Shown: positions 18,616 through 26,647, numbered from the stretch's first letter. The stretch is 64,000 bases of DNA from Psychroflexus longus (GCF_020164595.1 NZ_JAIQZE010000014.1:1-64000), one strand, 5' to 3'. Notes: generated by a model from the letters alone, not told the origin. Made by a program: numbers and translations.

Positions 18616-19486
18616 TATCAACAAAAATAAATTTATTTTCGTTGATGACTGAGAAATTCATTTGATAAGTTTTACTCAAAATGTCTAAAGCAAGAGACAA
18701 ACTATCTGAAGGCAATGTGCCTGAAAATCTTTTATCTTCAGAAACTTGAGTTATATCGACTTCAATTTGATAATCTTGTTCAAGCTGTTGCATGACTTCA
18801 GAGAGACTTACACCTTTAAACTGATGAGTTTTTGAGATCCATTCTGGTTTTTCATTGTAAATATTGCTCTGCTCCAGTTTAATTCCGTTTTGATAGGTGA
18901 TGAATTGACCTTTCTTGAGAATGTTATCTTCATCCTTGAAAGTCACTTTCACAGAACCTTCATAGCAAACCACTTTAAAAATCGAATCTCTAGATTTTAC
19001 ATCAAATCGAGTTCCTAATACCTTTACTTTTCCAAAGTTAGTTTTTACAGTAAATGTTTTTCCTTTAGCAACTTCAAAGTAGGCTTGTCCGTTGAGTTTG
19101 GTTGTTCTGTCAAAATTCCAGAACCAATTATTAAACTGAAACTTACTGTTTTGAGCTAAAATAACCTTTGAATCATCTGGCAATAAGACGGTTTCTTGTG
19201 AATTGATTTGTGAGGTGAAATCTTTGACCGATAAAATAAAGACAAGGGAAGAAATCCCTAAAATGATTAAAATAGAAGCGGCAATAGACCAATTGAATTT
19301 TTTCTTTTTGGTTGTTCTTGTACTTTTTAAATTTTCAAGTACTTTATCTTTATTGAATTCTGGCTTTTCTAATTGTCTCGAATAATGTTTAATTTTCTTC
19401 AGGGTATCAAGCCCACTCACATCTTCTATGGACTGATCTTCTATTTTATTATCAAGCCAGTGGGCTAAATTGTATTTTTTTTTCAT
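18602..19486 (-). CDS. FecR-family anti-sigma factor
   Basis: A 294-residue single-pass inner-membrane protein. The N-terminal cytoplasmic part (1-65) would hold the ECF sigma factor, the transmembrane helix is about 66-87 (WSIAASILIILGISSLVFILSV region), and the periplasmic FecR domain (about 95-200) shows TVLLPDDSKVILAQNSKF and TKLNGQAYFEVAKG. A C-terminal domain (220-294, VSLSEVMQQLEQDYQIEVDI) resembles the STN-like module that contacts the receptor. It lies between the sigma and receptor genes, 43 bp after the former. It has its own copy of the 29-bp promoter element, which overlaps the sigma stop. Confidence 0.92.
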   Translation of the reverse strand: MKKKYNLAHWLDNKIEDQSIEDVSGLDTLKKIKHYSRQLEKPEFNKDKVLENLKSTRTTKKKKFNWSIAASILIILGISSLVFILSVKDFTSQINSQETVLLPDDSKVILAQNSKFQFNNWFWNFDRTTKLNGQAYFEVAKGKTFTVKTNFGKVKVLGTRFDVKSRDSIFKVVCYEGSVKVTFKDEDNILKKGQFITYQNGIKLEQSNIYNEKPEWISKTHQFKGVSLSEVMQQLEQDYQIEVDITQVSEDKRFSGTLPSDSLSLALDILSKTYQMNFSVINENKFIFVDNDQE

Positions 19487-19504
19487 AGGATTCGATTCTA
19501 TAAT

Positions 19505-19533
19505 TAAAACACCTCAATTGACTCTTACCCTAC
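19505..19533 (-). promoter_or_regulatory. Shared 29-bp ECF-type promoter element, copy upstream of fecR
   Basis: Minus strand GTAGGGTAA (19533-19525), 12 bp, GTGTTTTA (19512-19505), then 18 bp to the fecR ATG. It differs from the other four copies at the first base of each box. It overlaps the sigma-factor stop codon. Confidence 0.5.
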
Positions 19534-20051
19534 TTAAAGGCTTCAATTTTTTCTCTAAGGCTTTCAAGAGCCTTCTGCATTCTCTTCTCAACTGCCTTTA
19601 CACTTATGTTCAATATCTCGGCAATTTCCTTGTAAGATTTTTCATCGATACGGTGAAGTAAAAAGGCCGTTCGTTGTTTTTCCGATAGATCTTGAATGGC
19701 CTTCTCTAGTTTGACTTTAAACTCCTCTTCCTCCATTTTATAGTCTGGACTTTGCATATCCTCTGTTTGTTGAGGAACAGTCTTGGCATACTTCAACACG
19801 ACTTTTTTATGCTTATATCTATTTAACGACAAGTTATTGACAACAGTGTATAGATAAGATTTAGCCTTTGCAAAGGGTACTTTTTTACAATTTTCCCATA
19901 ACTTGATAAACGCCTCTTGCACAGATTCTTCAGCCATTTCCTGGTTGCCGAATTTGTAATAAAAATAATTATTTATGACCTCGGAGTAAGTGTTATAAAC
20001 ACGTTCATATACTTTTTCTTCGCAGACATTGTCAACTAGATTTTTTTCCAT
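19530..20051 (-). CDS. ECF-type RNA polymerase sigma factor (FecI-like)
   Basis: A 173-residue extracytoplasmic-function sigma factor with only regions 2 and 4. Region 2 (about 15-85) includes NYFYYKFGNQEMAEESVQEAFIKLWE, and region 4 (about 115-165) includes LSEKQRTAFLLHRIDEKSYKEIAEILNISVKAVEKRM, the helix-turn-helix that reads the -35 element. It is upstream of fecR and the STN receptor, the standard order for cell-surface signalling. A 29-bp element precedes it in the same arrangement as in front of three lipoprotein genes and fecR, which suggests it recognises that element and activates itself. Confidence 0.93.
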   Translation of the reverse strand: MEKNLVDNVCEEKVYERVYNTYSEVINNYFYYKFGNQEMAEESVQEAFIKLWENCKKVPFAKAKSYLYTVVNNLSLNRYKHKKVVLKYAKTVPQQTEDMQSPDYKMEEEEFKVKLEKAIQDLSEKQRTAFLLHRIDEKSYKEIAEILNISVKAVEKRMQKALESLREKIEAFK

Positions 20052-20081
20052 GGGCTAAATATGCAATACTCTGTACAGTAA

Positions 20082-20110
20082 TAAAACAATTTAATATAAT
20101 TTTACCCTAA
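20082..20110 (-). promoter_or_regulatory. Shared 29-bp ECF-type promoter element, copy upstream of the sigma gene
   Basis: Minus strand TTAGGGTAA (20110-20102), 12 bp, TTGTTTTA (20089-20082), 30 bp before the sigma ATG. It is back to back with the plus-strand copy, and the two TTAGGGTAA boxes form an 11-bp inverted repeat with 7-bp spacer (20100-20128). Confidence 0.65.
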
Positions 20111-20117
20111 AACATAC

Positions 20118-20146
20118 TTAGGGTAAAATGAATCTTATTTGTTGTA
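20118..20146 (+). promoter_or_regulatory. Shared 29-bp ECF-type promoter element, copy upstream of the 345-residue lipoprotein
   Basis: TTAGGGTAA (20118-20126), 12 bp, TTGTTGTA (20139-20146), 29 bp before the ATG at 20176. It is the divergent partner of the sigma-gene copy. Confidence 0.65.
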
Positions 20147-20175
20147 TATAAAAGGGTTTTATAAATTTACAAACA

Positions 20176-21213
20176 ATGAAGCAACTTTATTTCATTTTGA
20201 TAATAGTTCTACTTGCTAGTTGCCAGGATGAAGAGTTTTTTGAACAAGTTGAAGACACTACTAGTTTATCCAGCCAAAGTGAATTGAGCAATCTTATTTC
20301 AAGACTTACGCAAAACCCTACAGCTTTTGATGATTTTATAGACAACTCAAGCAGTATACAAATCGAATTCCCTTACGAAGTAAAAGTCAATTCTGAAACG
20401 ACCTACACCCTCAATGAATTTTCGGATTACCAACCTCTTATTCAGGAATTACCACCTCAATCTGAAGATTATACCATAAATATAAACTTTCCCGTAAACG
20501 TTTCACTTCCGAATTATGAAGTGCTTACAATTCAAAATCAAGCTGAGTTTTTAGCATTAGATGCTAGTGTAGAGGGAAGTTCAGAAATTAATTGCTTGGA
20601 GTATAATTTCCCGATTGATATTAATAGTTTTGATGTTGATAATGGAATTACTAACAGGAGAACCATACAAAATAAAGCCCAACTTTATAATCTAATTCAG
20701 GATTTAAAGCAAAATAACGGGTTTTATCAATTCATTTATCCTATAACGGTAACTGTTGAGGGGCAGGCTCAATCTTTGTCTTCCAATTTAGACTTAAATT
20801 CCACAATAGATAACCTCGATGAAGACTGCTTTAATCCTTCGTTACTGACTAATAATTCCTACAGAATGGAACAGTTCATTGCCTTTATTACATCAAACCA
20901 ATTTGGAGTTTTAAACTTTATAGATGAGGGGCAGAATAAAACTCTTGATTACGAAAACTATAGATTTACTTTCAATACGGATGCTAACATTTTTGTTAAA
21001 AACCTTATTAGTGGAGAAACTTTCTCTGGCGATTGGTCAGCAGAAATTAATGATGACAACCTTAATCTGGACTTGGATTTTGAAGAAAATGATATTTTAG
21101 AAGAACTCGAGGAGGATTGGATTGTAGAAGGTTTTGCGAATCCAAACAGAATTATTCTAAACGATGAAAACAACCTAAGTGAAAACAGCATTTTAATTTT
21201 CGAAAAGATATAG
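20176..21213 (+). CDS. Repeat-containing hypothetical lipoprotein of the ECF locus
   Basis: A 345-residue lipoprotein (signal with lipobox LLASC, Cys16). Four related beta units follow, near 61-92, 101-128, 141-177 and 184-214. Each begins with a strand such as IEFPYEVKV, INFPVNVSL, YNFPIDINS or FIYPITVTV, and the first three end with a polar-helix segment such as NKAQLYNLIQDL. The acidic C-terminal part (about 230-345) has TFNTDANIFVKNL, GDWSAEIND and FEENDILEELEEDW, which I read as a separate beta-rich, possibly lipocalin-like domain. No function is recognised. It is transcribed divergently from the ECF sigma gene through a shared palindromic promoter region and is probably a regulon output or ligand-capture protein. 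Confidence 0.75.
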   Translation: MKQLYFILIIVLLASCQDEEFFEQVEDTTSLSSQSELSNLISRLTQNPTAFDDFIDNSSSIQIEFPYEVKVNSETTYTLNEFSDYQPLIQELPPQSEDYTININFPVNVSLPNYEVLTIQNQAEFLALDASVEGSSEINCLEYNFPIDINSFDVDNGITNRRTIQNKAQLYNLIQDLKQNNGFYQFIYPITVTVEGQAQSLSSNLDLNSTIDNLDEDCFNPSLLTNNSYRMEQFIAFITSNQFGVLNFIDEGQNKTLDYENYRFTFNTDANIFVKNLISGETFSGDWSAEINDDNLNLDLDFEENDILEELEEDWIVEGFANPNRIILNDENNLSENSILIFEKI

Positions 21214-21225
21214 ACCTCAGCTTTT

Positions 21226-21456
21226 ATGGATAATCAGAAACCAACTCAACACGACCTCAAATCAAAGTTAAAAACCTTAAACGTCATTTTTTATATCATT
21301 TTTATTATATGGCTTGTTTGCATTGGCTTTATCATTTCAAAACTGATAACAGGAAATGAAACCACTTCCCTATTCATTGGCACAATACCAATTGTCGCCA
21401 TACTTATCGTCTTAAGCCAAATAAAGTCTAAAATTAAAAAAGAGATAGTTTCTTGA
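21226..21456 (+). CDS. Small two-helix membrane protein
   Basis: A 76-residue protein with a charged N-terminus (DNQKPTQHDLKSKLK), a first transmembrane helix at about 18-40 (VIFYIIFIIWLVCIGFII), a short loop with TGNETTS, a second helix at about 49-65 (FIGTIPIVAILIVL) and a Lys-rich tail. Similar small two-helix proteins are common in Flavobacteriaceae and are of unknown function. It starts 12 bp after the lipoprotein stop, so it is probably co-transcribed from the ECF-type promoter at 20118. Confidence 0.65.
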   Translation: MDNQKPTQHDLKSKLKTLNVIFYIIFIIWLVCIGFIISKLITGNETTSLFIGTIPIVAILIVLSQIKSKIKKEIVS

Positions 21457-21801
21457 GTGTAATATAATTCTACAACCAAAACAAAAAATAACATAATTTT
21501 TAAGTTTCTATCTAATTCAACCTCGCATAAATTTCATATTATACCAAGATAAATAAGACCTCTTTTTCTACATCTTTGTATGAATACAAGCATTCTCCTT
21601 AGACGGATTCATTAATTTTTATAGCTTTTACTTAGCGGATTTCAAAGTATTTATAGGAAAATCATTACCGAATAAGATAGATAGTATAAGCTATTTCCTT
21701 TTAACTTATTAAAAAAGAATCGGCATTATTTCTATTTTCTAATCAGATAATCTTTGAATTAGTAATGCAATATTAAAAGCATTTTGAGTGGTATGAAATG
21801 C
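21457..21801. other. AT-rich noncoding stretch with small hairpins
   Basis: No gene is supported here. Small inverted repeats occur near its right end: AAGCATTT/AAATGCTT (21777-21803) and AATGC/GCATT just before. The 12-mer AATACAAGCATT near 21584 matches, inverted, the AATGCTTGTAT at 21797-21807, so the whole stretch may be older, decayed mobile sequence flanking the foldback element to the right. Confidence 0.5.
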
Positions 21802-22089
21802 TTGTATAATTAACCCGATTTATGCATTAAAAGGTGAAGCATGAGCCGAATTAATGCATTAGTCGGGTTTAACCTCCGAATAACACAAATTAAATTATCA
21901 TAATTTTAATTTGTAGTTATTCGAGAGTCCTCGATCTAATTTTTAATTCAATTATTGAATTAAAATAGAATCGGGACCCGAGTTAGAAAATCACCATTTT
22001 GGTTTTTGCAAAAACATCGTAATGGTAGAGTTTTCTTATTCGTTTATGCATTAGAAAGTTTTCTAAGGCATAATTTGGGTTTAATACAA
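21802..22089. repeat. MITE-like multi-hairpin foldback element (288 bp)
   Basis: The outer ends match as imperfect terminal inverted repeats: TTGTATAATTAACCCGATTT at the left and, read inverted from the right, TTGTATTAAACCCAAATTAT. Inside are consecutive hairpins: 21810-21830 with 21851-21872, 21877-21897 with 21901-21923, 21925-21952 with 21954-21980, 21986-22008 with 22009-22035, and 22044-22058 with 22059-22073. No open reading frame is present. The layout fits a nonautonomous mobile element or a structured RNA; no matching transposase is in the window. Confidence 0.6.
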
Positions 22090-22122
22090 AAAAGAGGCTG
22101 CTTTTTAGCAACCTCTTTTTTA
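22088..22122 (-). terminator. Intrinsic terminator of the DUF4382 gene
   Basis: Stem AAAAAGAGG..TGC/GCA.CCTCTTTTT with one internal mismatch, T-rich when read on the minus strand, 25 bp after the DUF4382 stop. Confidence 0.75.
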
Positions 22123-22146
22123 ATTTAATAGCTACGATTGATTTTA

Positions 22147-22932
22147 TTATTCAAAAACAACGGTTTCTATAGCGGTTGTACTTCCTGTTTCCACTACAAC
22201 ATTTTCTACAATAACAGCTGAGAAACCCGATTCAACTTCTGGCTCAACCACTACAGTATACGTTCCTTCTGGAACACCGTAAAGGAGAAATGCACCAGAA
22301 GTATTATCTGTGTGTGCAGAAACTTGTACTGTATCATCTGCGCTATTTGTTGCTGTCACTAAAGCATCAATTTCTGAAGGCGAAACAATTCCTGAGATAG
22401 CTCCACTTTCTGCTGTAGTAGTGATTTGAATAACTGGCTTAAGGATATGTCCAGAATTTCCTAACTCTACAATAGACTTATCAACATTGAAATCCATAAT
22501 AAACTCGTAAGAAACACCAGGTTGCAGATCATAATTTATATTCAGTTTTAAACCTGACTGTTGAGCGCTTGGTGTTTTTAAGCTAACTTCTTGTCCACCA
22601 TTAAGAACTAAACTGTTCTCTGAACCTAAAATAAGTCTCATTTGGCTTAATTCACCTGAAGAAATTTCTTCATTAACTAAATTTACAAATTCTCCTCCCG
22701 TAAGAGTAAGTAAGTCATAAACTCCAGCATTGGAGTCGAGAACTACAATTTCTCCATCAACAATTGCTTCTACACCCACTACATCTATGAATACTTTTTC
22801 ATAATCACCAGGAGCGTCAACAAGACGAACTGATATACTGGAGGTTCCTTCTGATTCGTTGTCTGAGTTACAACTGATAAATGTGGCACTGGCTACAGCT
22901 ACACATAAAAATAATTTAAATAAACTTTTCAT
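22147..22932 (-). CDS. DUF4382 lipoprotein
   Basis: A 261-residue lipoprotein (signal with TFISC, Cys21). Residues about 30-165 form a DUF4382 domain: ISVRLVDAPGDYEKVFIDV, GVYDLLTLTGG and the long YEFIMDFNVDKSIVELGNSG strand. A C-terminal carboxypeptidase-like beta domain (about 175-261) has the segments GAISGIVSPSEI and YGVPEGTYTVVVEPE. Function is unknown; the family is exported. It stands alone between terminators, with a 29-bp ECF-type element 41 bp upstream, identical in spacing to those before the sigma gene and two other lipoprotein genes, so it is a likely member of that regulon. Confidence 0.85.
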   Translation of the reverse strand: MKSLFKLFLCVAVASATFISCNSDNESEGTSSISVRLVDAPGDYEKVFIDVVGVEAIVDGEIVVLDSNAGVYDLLTLTGGEFVNLVNEEISSGELSQMRLILGSENSLVLNGGQEVSLKTPSAQQSGLKLNINYDLQPGVSYEFIMDFNVDKSIVELGNSGHILKPVIQITTTAESGAISGIVSPSEIDALVTATNSADDTVQVSAHTDNTSGAFLLYGVPEGTYTVVVEPEVESGFSAVIVENVVVETGSTTAIETVVFE

Positions 22933-22973
22933 ATCTTTTTGTTTTGGGGTTTAATATTTAATGCCCTTTATAC

Positions 22974-23002
22974 TTAAACAATCTTGATTCAAATTACCCT
23001 AA
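22974..23002 (-). promoter_or_regulatory. Shared 29-bp ECF-type promoter element, copy upstream of the DUF4382 gene
   Basis: Minus strand TTAGGGTAA (23002-22994), 12 bp, TTGTTTAA (22981-22974), 41 bp before the ATG at 22932. Confidence 0.65.
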
Positions 23003-23061
23003 CCCAATTCCAAAATATTTCAACCATTTATTGAGATAGTAACAAAGAGTTAGAAGATAAA

Positions 23062-23091
23062 AAATCCCTGCCGCACTAGCGATAGGGATTT
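23062..23091 (-). terminator. Intrinsic terminator of the acidic lipoprotein gene
   Basis: AAATCCCT/AGGGATTT stem with a T-run in the minus direction, 23 bp after the stop at 23115. Confidence 0.75.
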
Positions 23092-23114
23092 CTAATAATG
23101 AGTCCTAAACTTAA

Positions 23115-24092
23115 TTAGTCATCTAAAAGATCAACATAAGCTTTAATAGCATTTTTAATTTGATTAGCCAATTGATTGTTACCATCCTCATCTTCTGGAC
23201 TAATTTCAATGGTTCCATTTCCATTAGCATCGGTAGCGTTGGAAATATCTACCAAGTTAAAAACAGATACTAAGTCAAATTCAAAGACCACTGTGTTATT
23301 ATTATCTTGTGTAATGATTAGATTTTGATTTGCATCTTCGTCATCTACTTCAAAATCTTCACTGAAAGTGTGGTAAAATTCGAAAGGTGTTCCTGAAATA
23401 GTTCCTCTCATTAAGATAGATTTTTGATACAAATCGCTGGAAGGATTACTACTTCTATCCATTTCAAACTCAACTTCATCATACTCACCTACTGGAATTT
23501 CAACACTTACTACTGTTACCTCTCCTGAACTTAGGTTAAGTTCAAATGGACCTCTGAGTTCAAATTCATCATCAAAATCGAATCTGTCATCGTCATTGTC
23601 GTCATCAATCTCACAACCCTCGTCATCTGGATCTATAGCGTAAACGCTAAAGTCTGCTTTAAAGTAAATCTCGGTTCCACTCTGTAGTTCAATTTCATAT
23701 CTATAAGGGTCTTCATCTTCATCCTCCAACTCCCCTTTACAAAAAGGATCGTTTGGATAATTTTCATCAAGATAAGCTGCAATTTCATTTGGTAATTCAT
23801 CAAAACTTAAGTCATCTTCATCACCTTCTGAGTTGCCTGAAGAACTGTCTGGTATACCAAAACCTTCCGCAAATTCAAATTCAATATTTTTGATATTGAT
23901 TAAAAATTCTGAAACTTCAACATCTGAAACTGATTTAGCTTCCCTTGAACTACTAGCATCACTAGATGCCTTTGCTTTGATTTCGAGATTAGATTTTTCT
24001 ACATTTGCCAGATTTGATTCTGAATCATCTGGTGTACAGGAAAATAGCAATGCTATTCCTAAAATTCCTGCTATTGGTTTTAAAATTTTCAT
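23115..24092 (-). CDS. Acidic hypothetical lipoprotein of the ECF locus
   Basis: A 325-residue lipoprotein (signal with LLFSC, Cys19) of extreme acidity, with Asp/Glu runs near residues 90-97, 122-128 and 160-175 (for example CEIDDDNDDDRFDFDDEFEL). The order of strands, including VSEFLINIKNIEFEF near 60 and VTVVSVEIPVGEYDEVEFEM near 190, recalls the DUF4382 layout, but I cannot assign the family firmly. The acidic loops might bind divalent cations. It ends with an acidic helix (QLANQIKNAIKAYVDLLDD). The 29-bp ECF-type element lies 25 bp upstream, just after the DUF5686 stop. Confidence 0.75.
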   Translation of the reverse strand: MKILKPIAGILGIALLFSCTPDDSESNLANVEKSNLEIKAKASSDASSSREAKSVSDVEVSEFLINIKNIEFEFAEGFGIPDSSSGNSEGDEDDLSFDELPNEIAAYLDENYPNDPFCKGELEDEDEDPYRYEIELQSGTEIYFKADFSVYAIDPDDEGCEIDDDNDDDRFDFDDEFELRGPFELNLSSGEVTVVSVEIPVGEYDEVEFEMDRSSNPSSDLYQKSILMRGTISGTPFEFYHTFSEDFEVDDEDANQNLIITQDNNNTVVFEFDLVSVFNLVDISNATDANGNGTIEISPEDEDGNNQLANQIKNAIKAYVDLLDD

Positions 24093-24117
24093 GGTGTAAT
24101 TGTTTTATATTCAACTA

Positions 24118-24146
24118 TAAAACAACTCAAAGAAAATTTACCCTAA
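24118..24146 (-). promoter_or_regulatory. Shared 29-bp ECF-type promoter element, copy upstream of the acidic lipoprotein
   Basis: Minus strand TTAGGGTAA (24146-24138), 12 bp, TTGTTTTA (24125-24118), 25 bp before the ATG at 24092. It lies in the 62-bp gap after the DUF5686 gene. Confidence 0.65.
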
Positions 24147-24154
24147 ATTATATT

Positions 24155-26647
24155 CTAAAAACTAAAGCCAAACCCGCCTGTCACTCCAAAGTTTCTAGCC
24201 TCTGGTAAATTTTTGTAATTTCCTCTAAAGTGGAAATCTATCCTTAAAATTCTAAAAATATTATCTACACCAAAACTGTAAGACCAGTAAGGTTCTTTGT
24301 CTGGAGCTCTTAATATTGGATTGGTGAAAGAGGCATTGAGCAATTGGTTTTCTTCTGAAATACTTCCGGAAACGGCTCTTACAGAAATAATCTCTCTTAA
24401 ATCCAGTTCTCTCAAAAAGGGAATTCTTGAGAAAAATCTTCCATTAAAATTGTGTTCAAAATTTACACTGGCATAAGTATCTGTAACAAAATCATAAAAA
24501 TCCAGAAGAGGAAATGTTCCCTGTATGGAAAATAAAGTCTGATTTCCAGGAACGATATCCAGAAGACTTAATGGCACTTGGCCAAAGGTTTTACCTATTT
24601 CAATATTTGAGACAAATTTACCAAATCCTCCTATTTGTATAGGCTGCCTGTAATAGAACTGAATTTTTTCATAATCAAAATCCGATGTGGTTATGTTTCC
24701 TAGACCTTTGGTATAATTGAGTAGAAATTCTGGATAGTCGTCATCGTTTACTATAACACGCTCCACACCATACCCTGTAGTTTTACGGCCTGGTGAGAAT
24801 TGAGCTACAGTAGAAATTTCAACTTGTTCTGTTACGCCTTTAGTTTCTGTACGTTCTGGATTGGTGAAATAATCAAGACTAAATTGGCCTGAAGCAGATT
24901 CCAAACGTTTAAAGTTGCTTTCAAATCTCAAATTAAAATTCTTGAGTGCTTCAAAGCTAAGCGATAAACTAGTCAGATTAATGTTGGTAAGACTCGTATT
25001 GGAACCAACTGTAAGTACAGATGAAGATGCCAGGTTTCTTCCCAATACATCTGTAGTATTTGTAAGACTAGCTCCTAATTGTTCGATATCTCTGCGATTT
25101 CCTCCACTAATGATAAGCCTCATCTTAGGGTCTATCAACCATTTTCCAGAAAGGCCATATTTAAACTTATCATCTCCAAAACCATAAGCCAAAAACCCAT
25201 GTAGCCTCCATCTGTCATTTTGAGAAAAATAAGTTCTACCTCCTACTCTTAAGCGAATCCCTTCTACTTCGTTATAACCAAACGTAGAAAATACAGGTCC
25301 AAAATCCCAACCTTTTTGCTCCCAGTAACCAGTTGCCAATATAGTACCTACATTGTAAAGCCTCTTAAAAGCATCGACTGTTTGTAAGGTATCAAGCATT
25401 TTGTAAACTTGACGTTCATCCTTATTCAGATCCTCTTGTCTATTTTGAGCCCAAAACTTATCATCTCTGTTATAAGCTTGTTCATTAAAAACCTCCGGTT
25501 GGTACTTGTAAAATGCCTTTCCCTTAGGATTATCAAAAGTATAATTATCGTTAAGCGTTGTTCGTTTGCCATAGACACCTCGCGATTCTTCTTTTTTGTT
25601 TATGGAAAAGTCAGTCATAAACAAATCTTTGGTAATCAGAAAAACTGAATCGTTAAGGACGTCGAATTCTTGCTCTATATACACATCTTTCACCCAATTG
25701 ATATTTGCTCCTTTGGACATGGAAAGATTAATTTTCTTAATAGCCCAGGTCGTATCATTAACCCAGAAATCTCCCTTAAAATTCAATTCCCCCTTACGTC
25801 TTGGATAAAATACAATATTGTAACACCATTTATTTTTAATAAAGGTGCTATCGGTTAAAACGTAATTATAGTTATCAACTCCTGTTGTAGACAAAGGACT
25901 CACGAAACTCTTGCTGAAAAACTTCAGGTAATTATCGTAAATATTATAATCTGCATAGAGGTCTTTTATAAATGCAATAAGGTTTTGATTGTTATTAAAG
26001 CCAGAGTTTTTGTTACCTAATAGAATTTCCTTTTCAGCATCAAGAACATTACTGCCATATACTTTGGAGGCAGCTTCGTTTAAAAAGATTGGCAGATATG
26101 TTTTACCGGTAACATTATTGGTATCCAAATCGTCAAAAATGAATTCCATTCCATTAAAAATTCTGGAATTTATAAGTGAACTGTCTATTGTATTAAGATC
26201 GAATTCAAGTTTTTCGTATTTATCATACTGGTATTGGTCAAACTTTTTAATTCCGTTTTCGCGTTTATTTTCCCAAATATTCTGAAGAATATCAATTGCA
26301 GGATTATTTTTTTTTGAAGTTTTTCCTGAATAAACTACAACTTCACTTAGTTCCGAGGAATTCTCTTCAAGCTTAACTTCTATATTATAGGTGGTTTTTT
26401 CCTCCAGAGGCAATTTTAAATTATTGAAGCCCATAAAAGAAAACTCCAATATTGAATAGGATTTATTGGATTCGAGATAAAATTTTCCATTTTCATCAGA
26501 AATAGTCCCTTCAGATGAGTTTGAAAAAAACACATTGACGTAAGGTATTGGATTTCCAAACGTATCTTTGACGTAACCACTCACTTTGGTTTGAGCGAAT
26601 GATGACAATGTCAAAAATAACAGTATTAAGGACAGGATGTTTTTCAT
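24155..26647 (-). CDS. DUF5686 / carboxypeptidase-like regulatory domain outer-membrane protein
   Basis: An 830-residue exported protein starting at ATG 26647 with a signal peptide (MKNILSLILLFLTLSSFAQ); a longer frame from 26683 lacks a sensible N-terminus. A carboxypeptidase-like regulatory domain (about 20-95) with VSGYVKDTFGNPIPYVNVFF is followed by the DUF5686 region, including LSEVVVYSGKTSKKNNPA, and a long C-terminal barrel (roughly 430-830) of alternating strands ending VTGGFGFSF with terminal Phe. It is probably an outer-membrane barrel of unknown cargo. It shares strand with the downstream acidic lipoprotein, but that gene has its own promoter element. Confidence 0.85.
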   Translation of the reverse strand: MKNILSLILLFLTLSSFAQTKVSGYVKDTFGNPIPYVNVFFSNSSEGTISDENGKFYLESNKSYSILEFSFMGFNNLKLPLEEKTTYNIEVKLEENSSELSEVVVYSGKTSKKNNPAIDILQNIWENKRENGIKKFDQYQYDKYEKLEFDLNTIDSSLINSRIFNGMEFIFDDLDTNNVTGKTYLPIFLNEAASKVYGSNVLDAEKEILLGNKNSGFNNNQNLIAFIKDLYADYNIYDNYLKFFSKSFVSPLSTTGVDNYNYVLTDSTFIKNKWCYNIVFYPRRKGELNFKGDFWVNDTTWAIKKINLSMSKGANINWVKDVYIEQEFDVLNDSVFLITKDLFMTDFSINKKEESRGVYGKRTTLNDNYTFDNPKGKAFYKYQPEVFNEQAYNRDDKFWAQNRQEDLNKDERQVYKMLDTLQTVDAFKRLYNVGTILATGYWEQKGWDFGPVFSTFGYNEVEGIRLRVGGRTYFSQNDRWRLHGFLAYGFGDDKFKYGLSGKWLIDPKMRLIISGGNRRDIEQLGASLTNTTDVLGRNLASSSVLTVGSNTSLTNINLTSLSLSFEALKNFNLRFESNFKRLESASGQFSLDYFTNPERTETKGVTEQVEISTVAQFSPGRKTTGYGVERVIVNDDDYPEFLLNYTKGLGNITTSDFDYEKIQFYYRQPIQIGGFGKFVSNIEIGKTFGQVPLSLLDIVPGNQTLFSIQGTFPLLDFYDFVTDTYASVNFEHNFNGRFFSRIPFLRELDLREIISVRAVSGSISEENQLLNASFTNPILRAPDKEPYWSYSFGVDNIFRILRIDFHFRGNYKNLPEARNFGVTGGFGFSF

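Noticed and set aside
21802-22089. Hairpin cluster considered as an integron attC array
   Set aside because: No integrase gene, no cassette ORFs and no regular attC core sites; the hairpins are nested within one pair of outer inverted ends.
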